Assembly: GCF_040807025.1 (NCBI RefSeq)
Contig: NC_090942.1
Location: 38,332,911 to 38,396,910, forward strand
Origin: Struthio camelus
Lineage: Eukaryota; Chordata; Aves; Struthioniformes; Struthionidae
DNA: 64,000 nt
Direction: 5' to 3'
The stretch's first letter is position 1. The number at the start of each line of letters is the position of its first letter. The notes beneath the pieces are model-generated. The model saw only the letters and a list, made by a program, of their open reading frames with translations. It did not search any database and was not told where the DNA came from. A program made the translations under genes and the position numbers. This document shows positions 34,396 through 45,720 of this stretch, piece after piece.

Positions 34396-37300
34396 AAGTT
34401 CGATTTGTGTAGATGGATACCTATACCCATTGCTTTGGGGGATTCAAGGCTATTATGACAACACGGGGCCTTAATTTGTAAAGACCTAACAGTGGGTGAG
34501 AAGTATTGCTTGGTTCTGTAACTCTTAGTAGTCGGAAATGAACTATACTGGTACGCTTCTGTTCCACTATGACCTCGTTACTTCATAATTTTATACAAAC
34601 ACCTACTTCTCAGCAACGTTTCACTTTCTAATTCAAAAGCCTTAGGAAGAGCATCAAGATCTTTTTTATTCCAGAACATTTTGACAGTTCTGAGGAACAA
34701 TTTACGTTTTTGGTAAGATGGCTTGGGCAATGTGCCTTGTAGACTTTTTATTCAGAAGGTATTGGATGACTGAGTAAAATAGCTTCTTATACTGTCCCTG
34801 ATCATCTGGACTATACATTGCATGCATTTTTTTAGAGGATTGTGATAATTGTATAGGGTGTTTGAAGTCATTAGAAGCTGTTCTTTCTTTTTCTATGCGG
34901 ATGGGGGTCCTGCTAACTTTGCAGTTGGTTGGAGGTGCGACAGGTTGGTGCCACTGGAGCTAGAGAGTGGAGAGAATCCCATTTAAATGAGCAGTAGACT
35001 TGTCATATAATTTGAAGCCCAGCAGTATAACCTTTCTGATACTTAGTCTTATTTAAATTTATACATAGCATTCCTCAACTCAAAGCTATTTGATCCCTCA
35101 GTTGGCTATTATAACTTTTATTAACATAGGTCCTTTTTCCCAAAGACCAACTGGTTTTCGGTATTGATATTAATGTAAAATAGTGCCTGTTATTACTGAG
35201 CTACCCGTAGCAATGAAGAAATACTAGTGTCCTGTGAGGTCTGCATGGATATCTCAGCTATGGTGAATGGTGAGTTAGTGAGATCTTGGATATCTGACTC
35301 ACTTCAGAAATGTATCTCTTTGGAGAACAAACGTGTAGCAGTAGCAGAGACTCTCAATAGCTTTCATATGATTCATCTGTTAAACTGACATGTCTACCTT
35401 CTTAAGACTTGTAACTGGCCTTCTGAGCACAGGAGAAATATGCTTTAAATGAGTAAGAAGTGTGATTATCTGGGTCTGTCTATTCAGTGAGATCGTCTGT
35501 ATTGTTTGAACTGTTGAGGATCTTTGGAGTTAAACATTCTCTTGGTTTTCAACCGCGCACAGTCACACAACTGCGTCTTTAACCAAATAGGACTAGGAGA
35601 AGAGCCACTTACATGCTTATGTCTTCCACCTTCATTTTTTGATTGGAAATGACAGACTGAGTAGAAATATGTTGCTTTAAAAATTTAGGTCCAATAGCAA
35701 CTGTGTGAAGGGAAATGCTTCCCAAAGATCAATATTTGTGTGGGCTTCTTCAGAACAAAATACTCCTATTTTCCACCAGAAACAATTTGTTAGAACTCTG
35801 TATTGTATGAACTAATTACTTTTTGTGGAAAAATGAAAATTCTGTTTTGTGAAACTGAATTTCAGCTTATTCCAGATTAAAACAACCTAGAATTAAACCA
35901 ACAACTGAAAGCACTCTGAGGGGAAGCTGAGGTATAAAATAAAAATCGTATTGACTCTGTAATTACGTTATCTAATAAATATTTTGAAAAAACTTCCTAA
36001 TGGAAAATTAGGTGCTAATAATGCCTTGGATGCTGTCAGAAATCTAAAGTTTCATTTCAAAAATTTCTATTGAAGGAATGCTGATTTCCAGTGTTTCAAA
36101 TTTGTCACAGTTCAGTGGATATTTTTCTGATCAAAGAACATGATTATAGTCACTGTTGTCTTATACAAAGAGAATATTGTTCTCCATGTCATTTTTCAAC
36201 TGGAGAATTATTGGAGTTAAGTGTTCAATTGGAGTTAATTGTTCAAGTTGGAATGGAGTTAAATGTTCAAGAAACAGCTAATGAAGAATAGTTCCTTATC
36301 TTTTTCTACTACTTCCTTTCTGCTCTCTGATACTTCCCTTCAAAGTACAAATCTTCAATTTTCTAGAAATTGTAATTTCTAAATATTAATGATTTGCAAG
36401 GGGTATCTGCAAATTTAGATAGTTCAGTCAGAAACTGAACAATCTTTCTTTAACTTTTTACCTATATATTCAGTACCTTTACACTTCTCATAGCTGTTTT
36501 GGAAAGAAATCTAAAGAACTGGTTTTCGCTGAATACTGCACGCCAAATTATTGGGGGGAGGGGAGACCCTACAAAAAGGCGGCTTCCTAAAGATCATGAT
36601 TTAAGAACTTTAGAGATTTTGGTATCTTAGCCTTCCTATTTATTAAAGAAGTACCTCTTTCTATACCTCTCTAAAAATATGGCGCACAGTCAGGAAAACA
36701 GATCTTTTTCTCATATGACCACACAATGTAGATGGTGTGTCCCAGTTCTGCTGTGAAACTACATTTAATGTTTTACTTGTATTTGCAGGTGAATAAAGTC
36801 CTAATTGCTGTAGCACACATGAAAGGGCAAGCAATGAATGGATTATCTCACCAGTATTTTTTCTTAAAAGTTTTTTATATTTAAATATTCAGTAAATGTG
36901 GCAATCATAATGCATATATAATGTGTAAGTCTTGTCATCTTGTGTATACTTCCATTTCTGTTGTTAGTCTTTAAGAAAGCTTTAACTTGCCTCTGAATCT
37001 GAAGCAGTTTGGATCCTTTTAGGATTGCTTCTTTTGAACTTTTTTCTTTTCCAAATGCACTTTCTGCACAATGTTTCACTATTGCATAGTAAGGTTCTAA
37101 ATCATCCTAAGGTTCATTTAATTGCCTGCTATTATCTTTTATTGGTCACTTTTTATGAACTGAAGTACTAGTTGCTAATAAAATCAAAGTTAGAGCTTGG
37201 AAGTGGCTGTGGTAAGACAGAATGGGATCTGAGCTTCACCTCATTTTCTGCCTCAAACTTTGCTTGAGTTAGGTTTTGTCTTTGTGAAAAACTGATTTCC

Positions 37301-39980
37301 CTGTCACTCAGAGGTGATGGATGGTAGCTGTGGAAAAAAAGTGGGTCAGTGCAGTTGAGACTGGATAAGAAATCCCCTGCTGACCATTACACAACCTATT
37401 AGAAGTCACTGACGCTGACTTGACAGTGCAGCACATCTAATCTCTGTTTTGGTCAGGGCTGAGCATGGGGGGAGCGCAATGGGCCCAGGCAGGTGTCAGT
37501 GGAAGAGCCTGCTCCCGCAGGGATGGGTCTTCTCTTTGCCTTTTCTTCCTCATTTAACCTTTCCGGTTTCCACAGTGGAGATTAGTGCTGCCTTAACTTG
37601 TATTAATCCCTATTAGAGTCTAATCTACTCTTACTGCTCAGCTTTCGTGGAGCAAATTAGGCTTTGGAGCGTGGGGGCTTGTTTATGTCTGCCAGCAGTT
37701 AGCATAAACATGCAGCAAGACTCCTTGCGAATGGCGTGCAGCTCCCCTCTGCTTTTGGGAGGTTTTATTCCAATGGCAGCTTTTCATCTGCGGCCAGCTT
37801 CTCTCACCTTGCTGGTTGTCCAGCCGACTTTCCTGGGACTGTTCCATGCCCTGGGCTACATCTGATCCAATCATGTGCTGACCACCTCCGAGGCGAAGCT
37901 GGCTGGCTGTCCTTGCTCTGTACGGGGTATTCCACGAGCCGTGAGGCACAAGCAGCCTGCTCTGCCTGAAGTGACCTGTGCCCTTTTGCTGCTCCGCTTC
38001 TTGTCTCTTGAGCGCTGTGCCCATCTCCTGTGGCAGGGAGGCTGTGGGACTCTACACATATGGAGGGGGGGGAGTAAAAACCAGAATCCAGAGGCAGCGG
38101 CTGGAGGCGCAGTGGCCAAGCATAGCTGCCTCTGCCGTGAAGGAGGATGGGGATGGTGGGCCAGGCAGTAGCCGACAGCTGGGATGAAGGGCAAAGGGTG
38201 GCTGACAGCTGAGAGCGTGAGGCATCATGCTCTGCACAAGAGGCACAACAGTCTGGGCAGGAAGGCTGGTATCTTTTACATTATATTTGTGTTTATATAT
38301 GTATATTTATGTATATGTATATATTATATTCAAGATTATATCTGGCACGAAAACCAAAGGAGTTGCTTATCGCTGCTCTTTTTCTTTTGTTTCCAGGCTT
38401 TAAACAACTGTAGGCTGTTATGGCAGTTTGTGTGATGGCTTGGTCCTGTGGGAGTGCTCTAAGACAAACAAATCCGCTTTGAACTGTTCTAATGGGAGCG
38501 GTAACCCTGAGACACCACTTCCTCAGGAATCTGCTGTTTTCGGCAGCTTGTGGAAGTTATCTCCTGGTAGACATAGAAATGTGTCATGAGTTTGTTATAG
38601 CCACCTGGTAGACTAAACGTGGTATATTACTTTTTACCTATTGTCCCACCCACTAATCCATCTTGTCTAGGACAAAACACTAGTACTCCTGAGCATTTTC
38701 CATTAGCTAGAGTTTAACTGAATGAGGAAATCCCTTCTTAGTCCTTTCCCTCTCCTTAGTTCAAGTGACTATCGTTCAAATGTGCGCCAGTCTGAATTTC
38801 AAGGTGCCATGTTCTGGCTTGCACCATACAACCCTCTGGAAACCTGGTTTTTTACCTTGTTGGAAGGATGAGATCATTGATACATGCTGAGATTCAGATG
38901 CGATCTCTTTATAACAAAACATGAGCTTATTGCAGAAATAACCCCAAGTAAATTAGCATTCTGCTTCCAAGAACTGGCTTATATATGTGAAGGGCAGTGA
39001 CTTGGTATTACTTACTCTCTGCTTGTCAGTGAGTGCAAACATTGTAATGAACAGTTTGTCTTCTCCGGAAGGAGAAAATGCTTATTTTGATTCATAGTTA
39101 GCATAATAAAATCACCCAGCTCTGTGTGTGTGTTAATGAGATAGGTGTTGTGGAAAGGAAGATAAGATGCTTTTCCTAGTCTTTCCCTTGAAACATTTGT
39201 GTATGAAGAGGGACCAGCCTCCTGTGTCAGAAAGAAATCTCTGGGAAACAAGCACCAGCAAAACCACTAACTATCCCCAGGAAATGCTGTGGAAACAGTG
39301 TATGCTTTATGACTTAACTCTATAATAAAGGTCTGTGAAATAAGTTTAGGATGGCCTGTGTTGCTACTTTCTGACTATCCAGTCCAGGATAGCGCAGTTG
39401 ATCTGGTTTTAATGGAGTCCCTGTGTAGATGTGCAGGTGCTTAATTTGCATTTATCTTGAGCATAGTATGATCATGCATTCATCAATTAAGCATTCATTA
39501 GAATATCTTCATTAGTTTGGTTATATTGCCTATTCCTGATGGATAAAACCTGTTTCAGTTTCACTTGCAACCTCTGAGACGTTTCATCACAGATGTAGAA
39601 GTGCTGACAAGCAGGCAAGAGCTATGTTAGCATGTTAACCAAAACCTTCTCAAATACACTAGCCAAAATTAATTTTTCTGTTGTGAAATAGAAGTAAAGT
39701 TACAAAAACTATATTTAGAACACTTTTGGTAGAGTATTTCTTGTAAACCTTGTTGGGAATAAAAAACAAATGCAGCTGGCTTACCGGATGACGACTTCCA
39801 GGAAATAATGATTGTTACCCTTTACATAATTAGCCATTGTGGGAAACATAAATGACGACGACAGCTTCATATAAATGGACTGTCCAGACTACTTAACTGA
39901 CACAGTGCTTGCTCATCTGAATTACTGCACATGAAGGGTCTGCTAGTGGTTCATAGGTGCTGTGTTGTGTTGAGAGACAC
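34396..39980. other. Intron 1 segment, no gene seen
   Basis: Contains a small GAGTTAA-type tandem repeat (36211), TA-rich low complexity (about 38280-38345) and a GC-rich stretch (37440-38200) with chance open frames on both strands. No exon recognised. Confidence 0.6.
36211..36270 (+). repeat. 18-bp tandem repeat, about three copies
   Basis: Units at 36211-36228 and 36229-36246 differ at one base; a third, longer variant follows to 36270. Confidence 0.85.
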
Positions 39981-40239
39981 TAAAATGCTGCTTTGACTTG
40001 TTTCTTCCAAGCCATCAGAAATTGAGTAGTGTGTACTTTTTCAGGAAGCAGATACTTTGGAAGTGGCTAGAACATTAGAGGCAGATTTCTTTTACCACAC
40101 AAAAGTATGTACACTGGAAAGTTACAGCGAATCAGCACATCTCCATATTTAGTTTAACACATGGACAAACCAAAAAAAAAAAAGTACACACTACTCCATT
40201 TCTGATGGCTTGGAAGAAACAAGTTGAAGCAGTATTTTA
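39981..40239. mobile_element. Long inverted repeat, possible MITE
   Basis: Arms 39981-40041 and 40179-40239 are reverse complements over 61 bp with four mismatches and no gap, separated by a 137-bp spacer. Similarity stops sharply outside the arms, and both outer ends are TA, as expected if a TA-targeting (Tc1/mariner-like) element inserted there. The spacer has no open frame, so it would be a non-autonomous element. The family is not recognised. Alternatively it is an inverted duplication of host DNA. Transcribed within intron 1, it would fold into a long, nearly perfect dsRNA stem. Confidence 0.75.
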
Positions 40240-40629
40240 AAGGAATCTGATCATTTTTACAAAGTACAGAGTGCAGCAAAAGGCTAATGATTCAGTAACA
40301 GCTTTTGTACGGCTCTGTTCTTTCAGCAAGTGTCTTCCTTCAGTCCTTGTTTCTCTCCTTTTCCCCTCCACCTGCTTTTTAAAGAAGAGAGGATAAACCA
40401 TTTAAATTAGAAGAGAGACAAGATCAAATGAGTGTCCATTCAGTTCCAAGATGAGCAGGCATCCAAACTGAAACTTTCGTAACTCAGCAGTTAAGCTACT
40501 GCTTTGGAAAGCAGTAGAGAAATTGAAAAGACTGCACTTTGCTTAATTCATTGCTTTATATTATAGTACAAGAAGATACATCATTCTGCTTTTTCTGCTG
40601 CAGAAACCTTCAGCCTTTCATCGTTAACT

Positions 40630-40648
40630 AAATTTTTTTTTTTTTTTT
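40630..40648 (+). repeat. T homopolymer
   Basis: About 18 consecutive T directly before the CR1-like tail. Confidence 0.9.
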
Positions 40649-40649
40649 G

Positions 40650-40770
40650 GAGATGCCAACTGTCCAGTACATTATCTTTTAGAAGAGATTATATGCTATG
40701 TTTGCCTGTGAGAGCAGACTGGACTTGATGACCCACACAGTCCCTTTCCTTAAGCTTTTATGTTCGTAGT
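40650..40770 (+). mobile_element. Probable CR1-related 3' end
   Basis: 'GACTGGACTTGATGACC' followed by CACAGTCCCTTTCC and a TTTTATG-type end is the usual layout of a CR1-group 3' terminus in sense orientation. Short and diverged. Confidence 0.55.
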
Positions 40771-43389
40771 AGCTCGGGGCCCTGTGTTAGGCAGCTGTCT
40801 AGCACATCTAATCATCGTTCGCCTTGCTTGCTAGATACTTTGTAATACAGATCTCTGTATCAAAATGTGCTGGGACTATGTGGATAGGAATAAAGTTACT
40901 GTTATTCCTTTGACAGTATTCCAGCATTCAAAATATATGTTAAAAATAAAAAAGTTCCTACTCTTGTTACAGGGTAGTTAAAGTAATAATGAAGTGTTAG
41001 AAGTGTTTAGATAAGTAGATAAGTATATAAACTCTTGTTCACAGGTGGCTTGTGCGTGTGTCAAGTTGGTGTCTCTGCGTTTCTGGCACCAACAAGGTCA
41101 GTTCTGTGAAGAACCAGCTACACCGCAGAGAGCTAGCTTGTTTGTTCTGTGTTGTAAGTGGATAGCCTCTATGTTTAAGAACTTTTTTTTTTCTAATATA
41201 TGTTGGCTTTGCTGCCCAATAGACCACTTGAGGTTAAGAACCAATGTAATAGGATTGTATGTATTACGTGCTTTTCTAAGACTGCCTTCCTGTATTTGTG
41301 CCTTCCTAATTTCCAAGTAACGGTGCATAAAGTTAGTCAGATTCTTAACGTCATGACAGAAAATAGAACAGAAGTGTTAATCTGCTCCGATACTCTGGCA
41401 TGGAAGTCCTAATGAAGTGCAGAGAGGGAGAAGACCTGCTGCACAGGAGAGATGAGAAAGCCCAGTGCAGGTCCCTTCTGTTGAGGCTCCTCTCCTCTCG
41501 GTCTGCAGTGAAGGAGGCCTCGGGGCAGCTGTAGCCATTCCATGTGCCCGAACCACTGCTTTTCGCAGCAGCCTGCTCTGAGCAGTCACTGCACATCTAC
41601 AGCTGAGCGTCTCAGATTATAGTCACCTATATTGTAATCCTTTAATTGCCAGCCACTTCTGAAGCCATGATGTTATAGTTACAGGTCAAACCCTGTGGTC
41701 TTAAGCAGACCTCCCATTGCTATTTTTAACTGTGCTTGAAGGAGGGTGGCATACGCTACTTCACGCAAACTTGATCCTTTGGCTTTATTGAGAATTATGT
41801 AGCCGGTGGCATCTTGAACCATCTTGTTCTTCGTACCTGACTTAAATTGCTGGAAGTCTATTTGACTGACGTCTAGGAGGTTAGCTCTCTATATCACGAA
41901 ACTGTTGGTAAAACTAGAGCCTTTAATTTGGGAAATATGGAATAAAATGTTACCTTTTCAGGCTTCTGTTGAGGTTGAGAGGTTAGGGAGTGTGAGAATT
42001 GAGAGTTTTATTGCTTTTGTTCCAATCCACCTTTGAGGCATCTGGCTGCTTCAGGCGTCTGCTGCCAGGGCTTCAATGCGTTGTCATGCTAACCATTTTG
42101 AGTAAGGGACCTCAGGGAGACACAGTGTCTGGCTTTCTGGAGATGTCCTTGATACTTACGAGAAGTAAAGAAGAGAAATATTAAAATGTTAATGGAAGAA
42201 GTGTGGACAGGTAGTGTTTAGGGGTGGCACCAGGACTACTTCTACCTGCTAACTTAACAAAACTAGAAGTGAACACTGAATTATGTTTGGTTGTGGCTGA
42301 CTGTTCTTAAATGCAGAAAACTGGAGCACTTGTTTCCCTTGTGAGACTGTTTATATATTAAAAAAAAAAAAAAAAAAAACTAGTGAAGTCTAGGTAGGTA
42401 GCACAGATCACCTAGACTGCAGCAAGGCATGTAGTACTGAGAGGCTTATGAAAGAGCAAGGATACTTCTGACCACTGAAGACCAACTAGCTAATGTGTGT
42501 AAGAGTCACTCAGCAGCTTTTGCCTGTTTTTTAGAGCATCTCTCAGGGAAACCTTTCTAGACAATCCCTGGTGACTGCTTTGACAGTGCCTGGCAAGAAA
42601 GCCCTCCTTTCCATATCAAGAGGGCAAAATGGTTGAAGCAAGAGCCAAGGGGAAATTCCTCCAGGCTGCAGCTGCCTGGCTAGCAGTGCAGTGGATTAGT
42701 GAGGAGGCGGGATGGGTTGGCGGAGGGCCTGTTCAAGGAGGTATGAAGCGTACTCAGCTGGCAGTTGGCCAGCTCGTGCAGGATAGCTCTGTCCTGACTC
42801 TGCCATTCCCCGACGGTTGCAGGATGGCCTCTGCGTAATGAGGGAGATCTTGGCTCAGGCTCGAGAGAACAGCTTTTCCAACTACAACAGCAGTTTTGAC
42901 AGTCTTCCGTATGGGCTCGAAGAGGCTTAGGGTGAAAAATATCCCATGGGATTAAATCCATAAAAGAACTTGAGCTCCTCCATTTGACGTTCAGATGCCA
43001 TGTTTAGTTCCCCTTTCGCTGCTGTCTCACTTTGGCAGTGTCTGTGGGTATGTTTATATGATTGCATATACTGGCCCACATGTTTATTCTGCAAACTGCT
43101 GGGAGAGGTTATAATTTGAAGCACAGCATCTCAGGAACATAGTTCCCTTATTATAGACCAGAAGCTGGCTTGCCTCTGGCTGGCCCAAACAAGAGATAAA
43201 TGCTAACCTCCATCTATGCTGATGTAATTGAAGCTGCCACCAGAGAAGTCCTAAAATGTAAGAATTTCTTTTTTCTAAGCCATGTGGAAAACTGTACGAT
43301 ACTGGAGCCTGAGCAGTGCATCCTTCCTACTGATCAGAGCAGTCCCACGAGGAGTTTGCATTCAGACCTTGCCACTTTCATCTTAACTC
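40771..43389. other. Intron 1 segment, no gene seen
   Basis: No exon or transposon recognised; an A20 run lies at 42360-42379. Confidence 0.6.
42360..42379 (+). repeat. A20 homopolymer
   Basis: Twenty A in a row, with no recognisable retrocopy upstream. Confidence 0.9.
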
Positions 43390-43455
43390 AAAATTGATTC
43401 TCAAATGCAGATCTCCCATCTTGCTAGGGATTGCTCTAACAACGAGGCAACAGAG
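43390..43455 (-). repeat. Possible tRNA-derived SINE-like remnant
   Basis: On the - strand: GTTAGAGCAATCCCT, then AAGATGGGAGATCTG, then CATTTGAGAATC. Order and spacing match a tRNA-like head with A and B boxes and the other remnants in this window. Confidence 0.45.
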
Positions 43456-44849
43456 TGTTCTGGGACAAGTCTTCCTCTGTTTTCTTGGTTAGTGAGGCTG
43501 CTCTGCCTTTTCCCAGACCCAATGAATATTAATTGTTTACAGAATGATTATGAACCTATTGCCTTGTGGTTGGAGCAGTCACCTAAGGGATATGAGTTTC
43601 ACTATATATTCCAGCAAGTGTGTCTTGCTGGTCTTCTTTTTTGAATAAATAATAAAAAGGAGGGGAAGGGCTGTAGATACTTGCATAACTAGTCTAAAGT
43701 ACGAATACATATTTTTATAAATCTGGAGGGGAGAAATATCCAGAGGATAGCTTATTTATTCATTTTACACAGTCATTGTAGTACCCAAAAAAGACCACTT
43801 TGTATTGATTTTTAATTTTAACACTTTGCAGGGCAATTTCTGAAGATTGCCTTTAGTTTTGCAGAAAATCTATGAAAAAATGTTTGTTCAGAGTTATTTG
43901 AAAGGTTCACGAAGTAATATATTTGCTCTAGTTACTCTTTTTGCAGTTATTCTATTTGTACAGCATATTTAGTCACCTGTCACATGGTGTTTCTGCTCTC
44001 CAATTGCCTGACTTGCAGGTTCACAAATGGCTTTCATTACAGCCACCAGAATCTTTGGCTACAAATATTCCTGACTTATTTTATATGAGTGAAGAGTATT
44101 TTTTTTTTTGAGAGTGGAAAAACTATTTCAACTAACGCTTGAGGACAAAAGAAGGGCAGTGGGTTTGCAAATGTTACTGAGGTAAATCTACAGTTGTTAA
44201 TCAAGTAACAGTGAATGTTTTAGCTATTAGCAACTAGAGCTGGATGACTGCAGTGCATTTAGTGCTTCTCTAAGAAGAAGAAAAGGCCTGAAGAACTCTT
44301 TATCAGCCATGACAGTCGATCAACTTATTTCACCGGCAGAACCATTTCATAGGACAGAGTTACATCAAACAGCGAAGGCACTTAGTGCATATTGGGCTTT
44401 CCTTGGGTGTAATAAGATGCCTGTCCTTCACCTCCACTGCATACGGTGAAGTCAGCATGTTTGAACAGCTGTATGCAAAGTACCATAGCTCAATTTCAGA
44501 AGCAGCAAGAAGATGGAAATCATGGAAATGTTCCAATTACTTTTAACTTTATTTAAGAAAAGGGATTTAAGAAGACCCTTCAGGTACGTTTCTGAATTTC
44601 TGCACTGCATATTTTATGTTGGAAAGAATAATTTCTTCTTAGTTCTACTCTGCCCTCCACCCAGTTACCAGGTAATTTATCTAGCCATTCATTGTTTTCC
44701 TTAAAATAAAAAAATGTAAATGAATGTTGTATTAAATAAATAGCTAATACATTCTGAATCAGTAGCAGTTCTTACATACTGGATAGGAGGGATACTTATA
44801 AGCTTATTAAAAATACAGAAAATAAAATGATAAAATATATGTGGAGACT
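43456..44849. other. Intron 1 segment, nothing seen
   Basis: AT-rich intron with no recognisable feature. Confidence 0.6.
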
Positions 44850-45720
44850 TTATTACAAACTTCAGTTCCCTAACTTGCAGTATTCATATGTAATCTGTTG
44901 TTTTCTGAGTTGTAATATCTGACTTGCAGAAGATGCGCTCTTTACATTATGTGGTGTTTTTCTTTCCTTAGCATGGTTTGCGTTTGGATATTTGAAAGTA
45001 AATTTAGGTCCACGTACAATTTTCTTAGATTGCATCTCTGAAATTACCATTTTATCAGTAAAGATGTCAGCAGTATGTGAGATCACAGGGTTAGTTTTGA
45101 TATCCCCCTTTAGTTGGGGAACTTGAAGGTCGTGTTTCACCTCGCTTGTAGGCCTATTTGCAAGTCTTTTGAAAGGGATATTTTAAAGTTATAACTTGTA
45201 CGTTGTATAGTGCAGTGGGGATTTCTGGTCTGTTATTGTGATCATAGGGGTCATTCTTCATACTGTAGTGTATTTATTACCTTGGAATTATCTCTTTGAA
45301 TCTCATCTCAAAGGTCTGTGATTTTTGGAAAGCATACCTCTTCGGTAGTTCTTTTGCCAATAGACCTGCTCTAGTGAGAAAACACCTTCAGTGTTTCTGC
45401 TCTGACTTGGGCAAGTGCACTTCATTTAAGGTGAAGAGGGATCTTCATTTCAGGAGACTGAATGTACTGAAAAGAGTCTCTAGGTCTGCGGGGCTTTAAG
45501 GAGAAGTTACTGAAGGTAGCATTACACAAATCAAAGTACTGCAGACTTAGCAGCACTGAATGAGTACTGATGAGTTCTATTTTTCCGGTAATGGCCAAGA
45601 GGTTTGTCAGCGTCTGGTAATTAGTCAGGTTGCCTTCTTCACTTTAGCTTGCAGTTTCCTGAGCAGTGAGGTGGGCCTTGTGAAAGCAGTGCCCATGCTC
45701 CTGAAGAGGCACCCGAGCTG
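44850..45720 (-). pseudogene. Apparent processed pseudogene of an unidentified protein
   Basis: The - strand carries a chain of protein-like reading frames in several registers. The longest is open for about 100 codons (from about 45164 to a TGA at 44862-44864); it is hydrophilic, rich in Lys, Ser and Asn, and free of low complexity. Upstream in other frames are further stretches, such as one at 45531-45614 containing GHYRKNRTHQYSF. Stops and frame changes separate them, so it is not an intact gene. An AATAAA on the - strand falls about ten bases after the terminal stop, at the place expected for a processed mRNA end. No clear poly-A tail follows, so the insertion is old. I do not recognise the parent. 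An alternative is an unknown transposon ORF. Confidence 0.5.
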
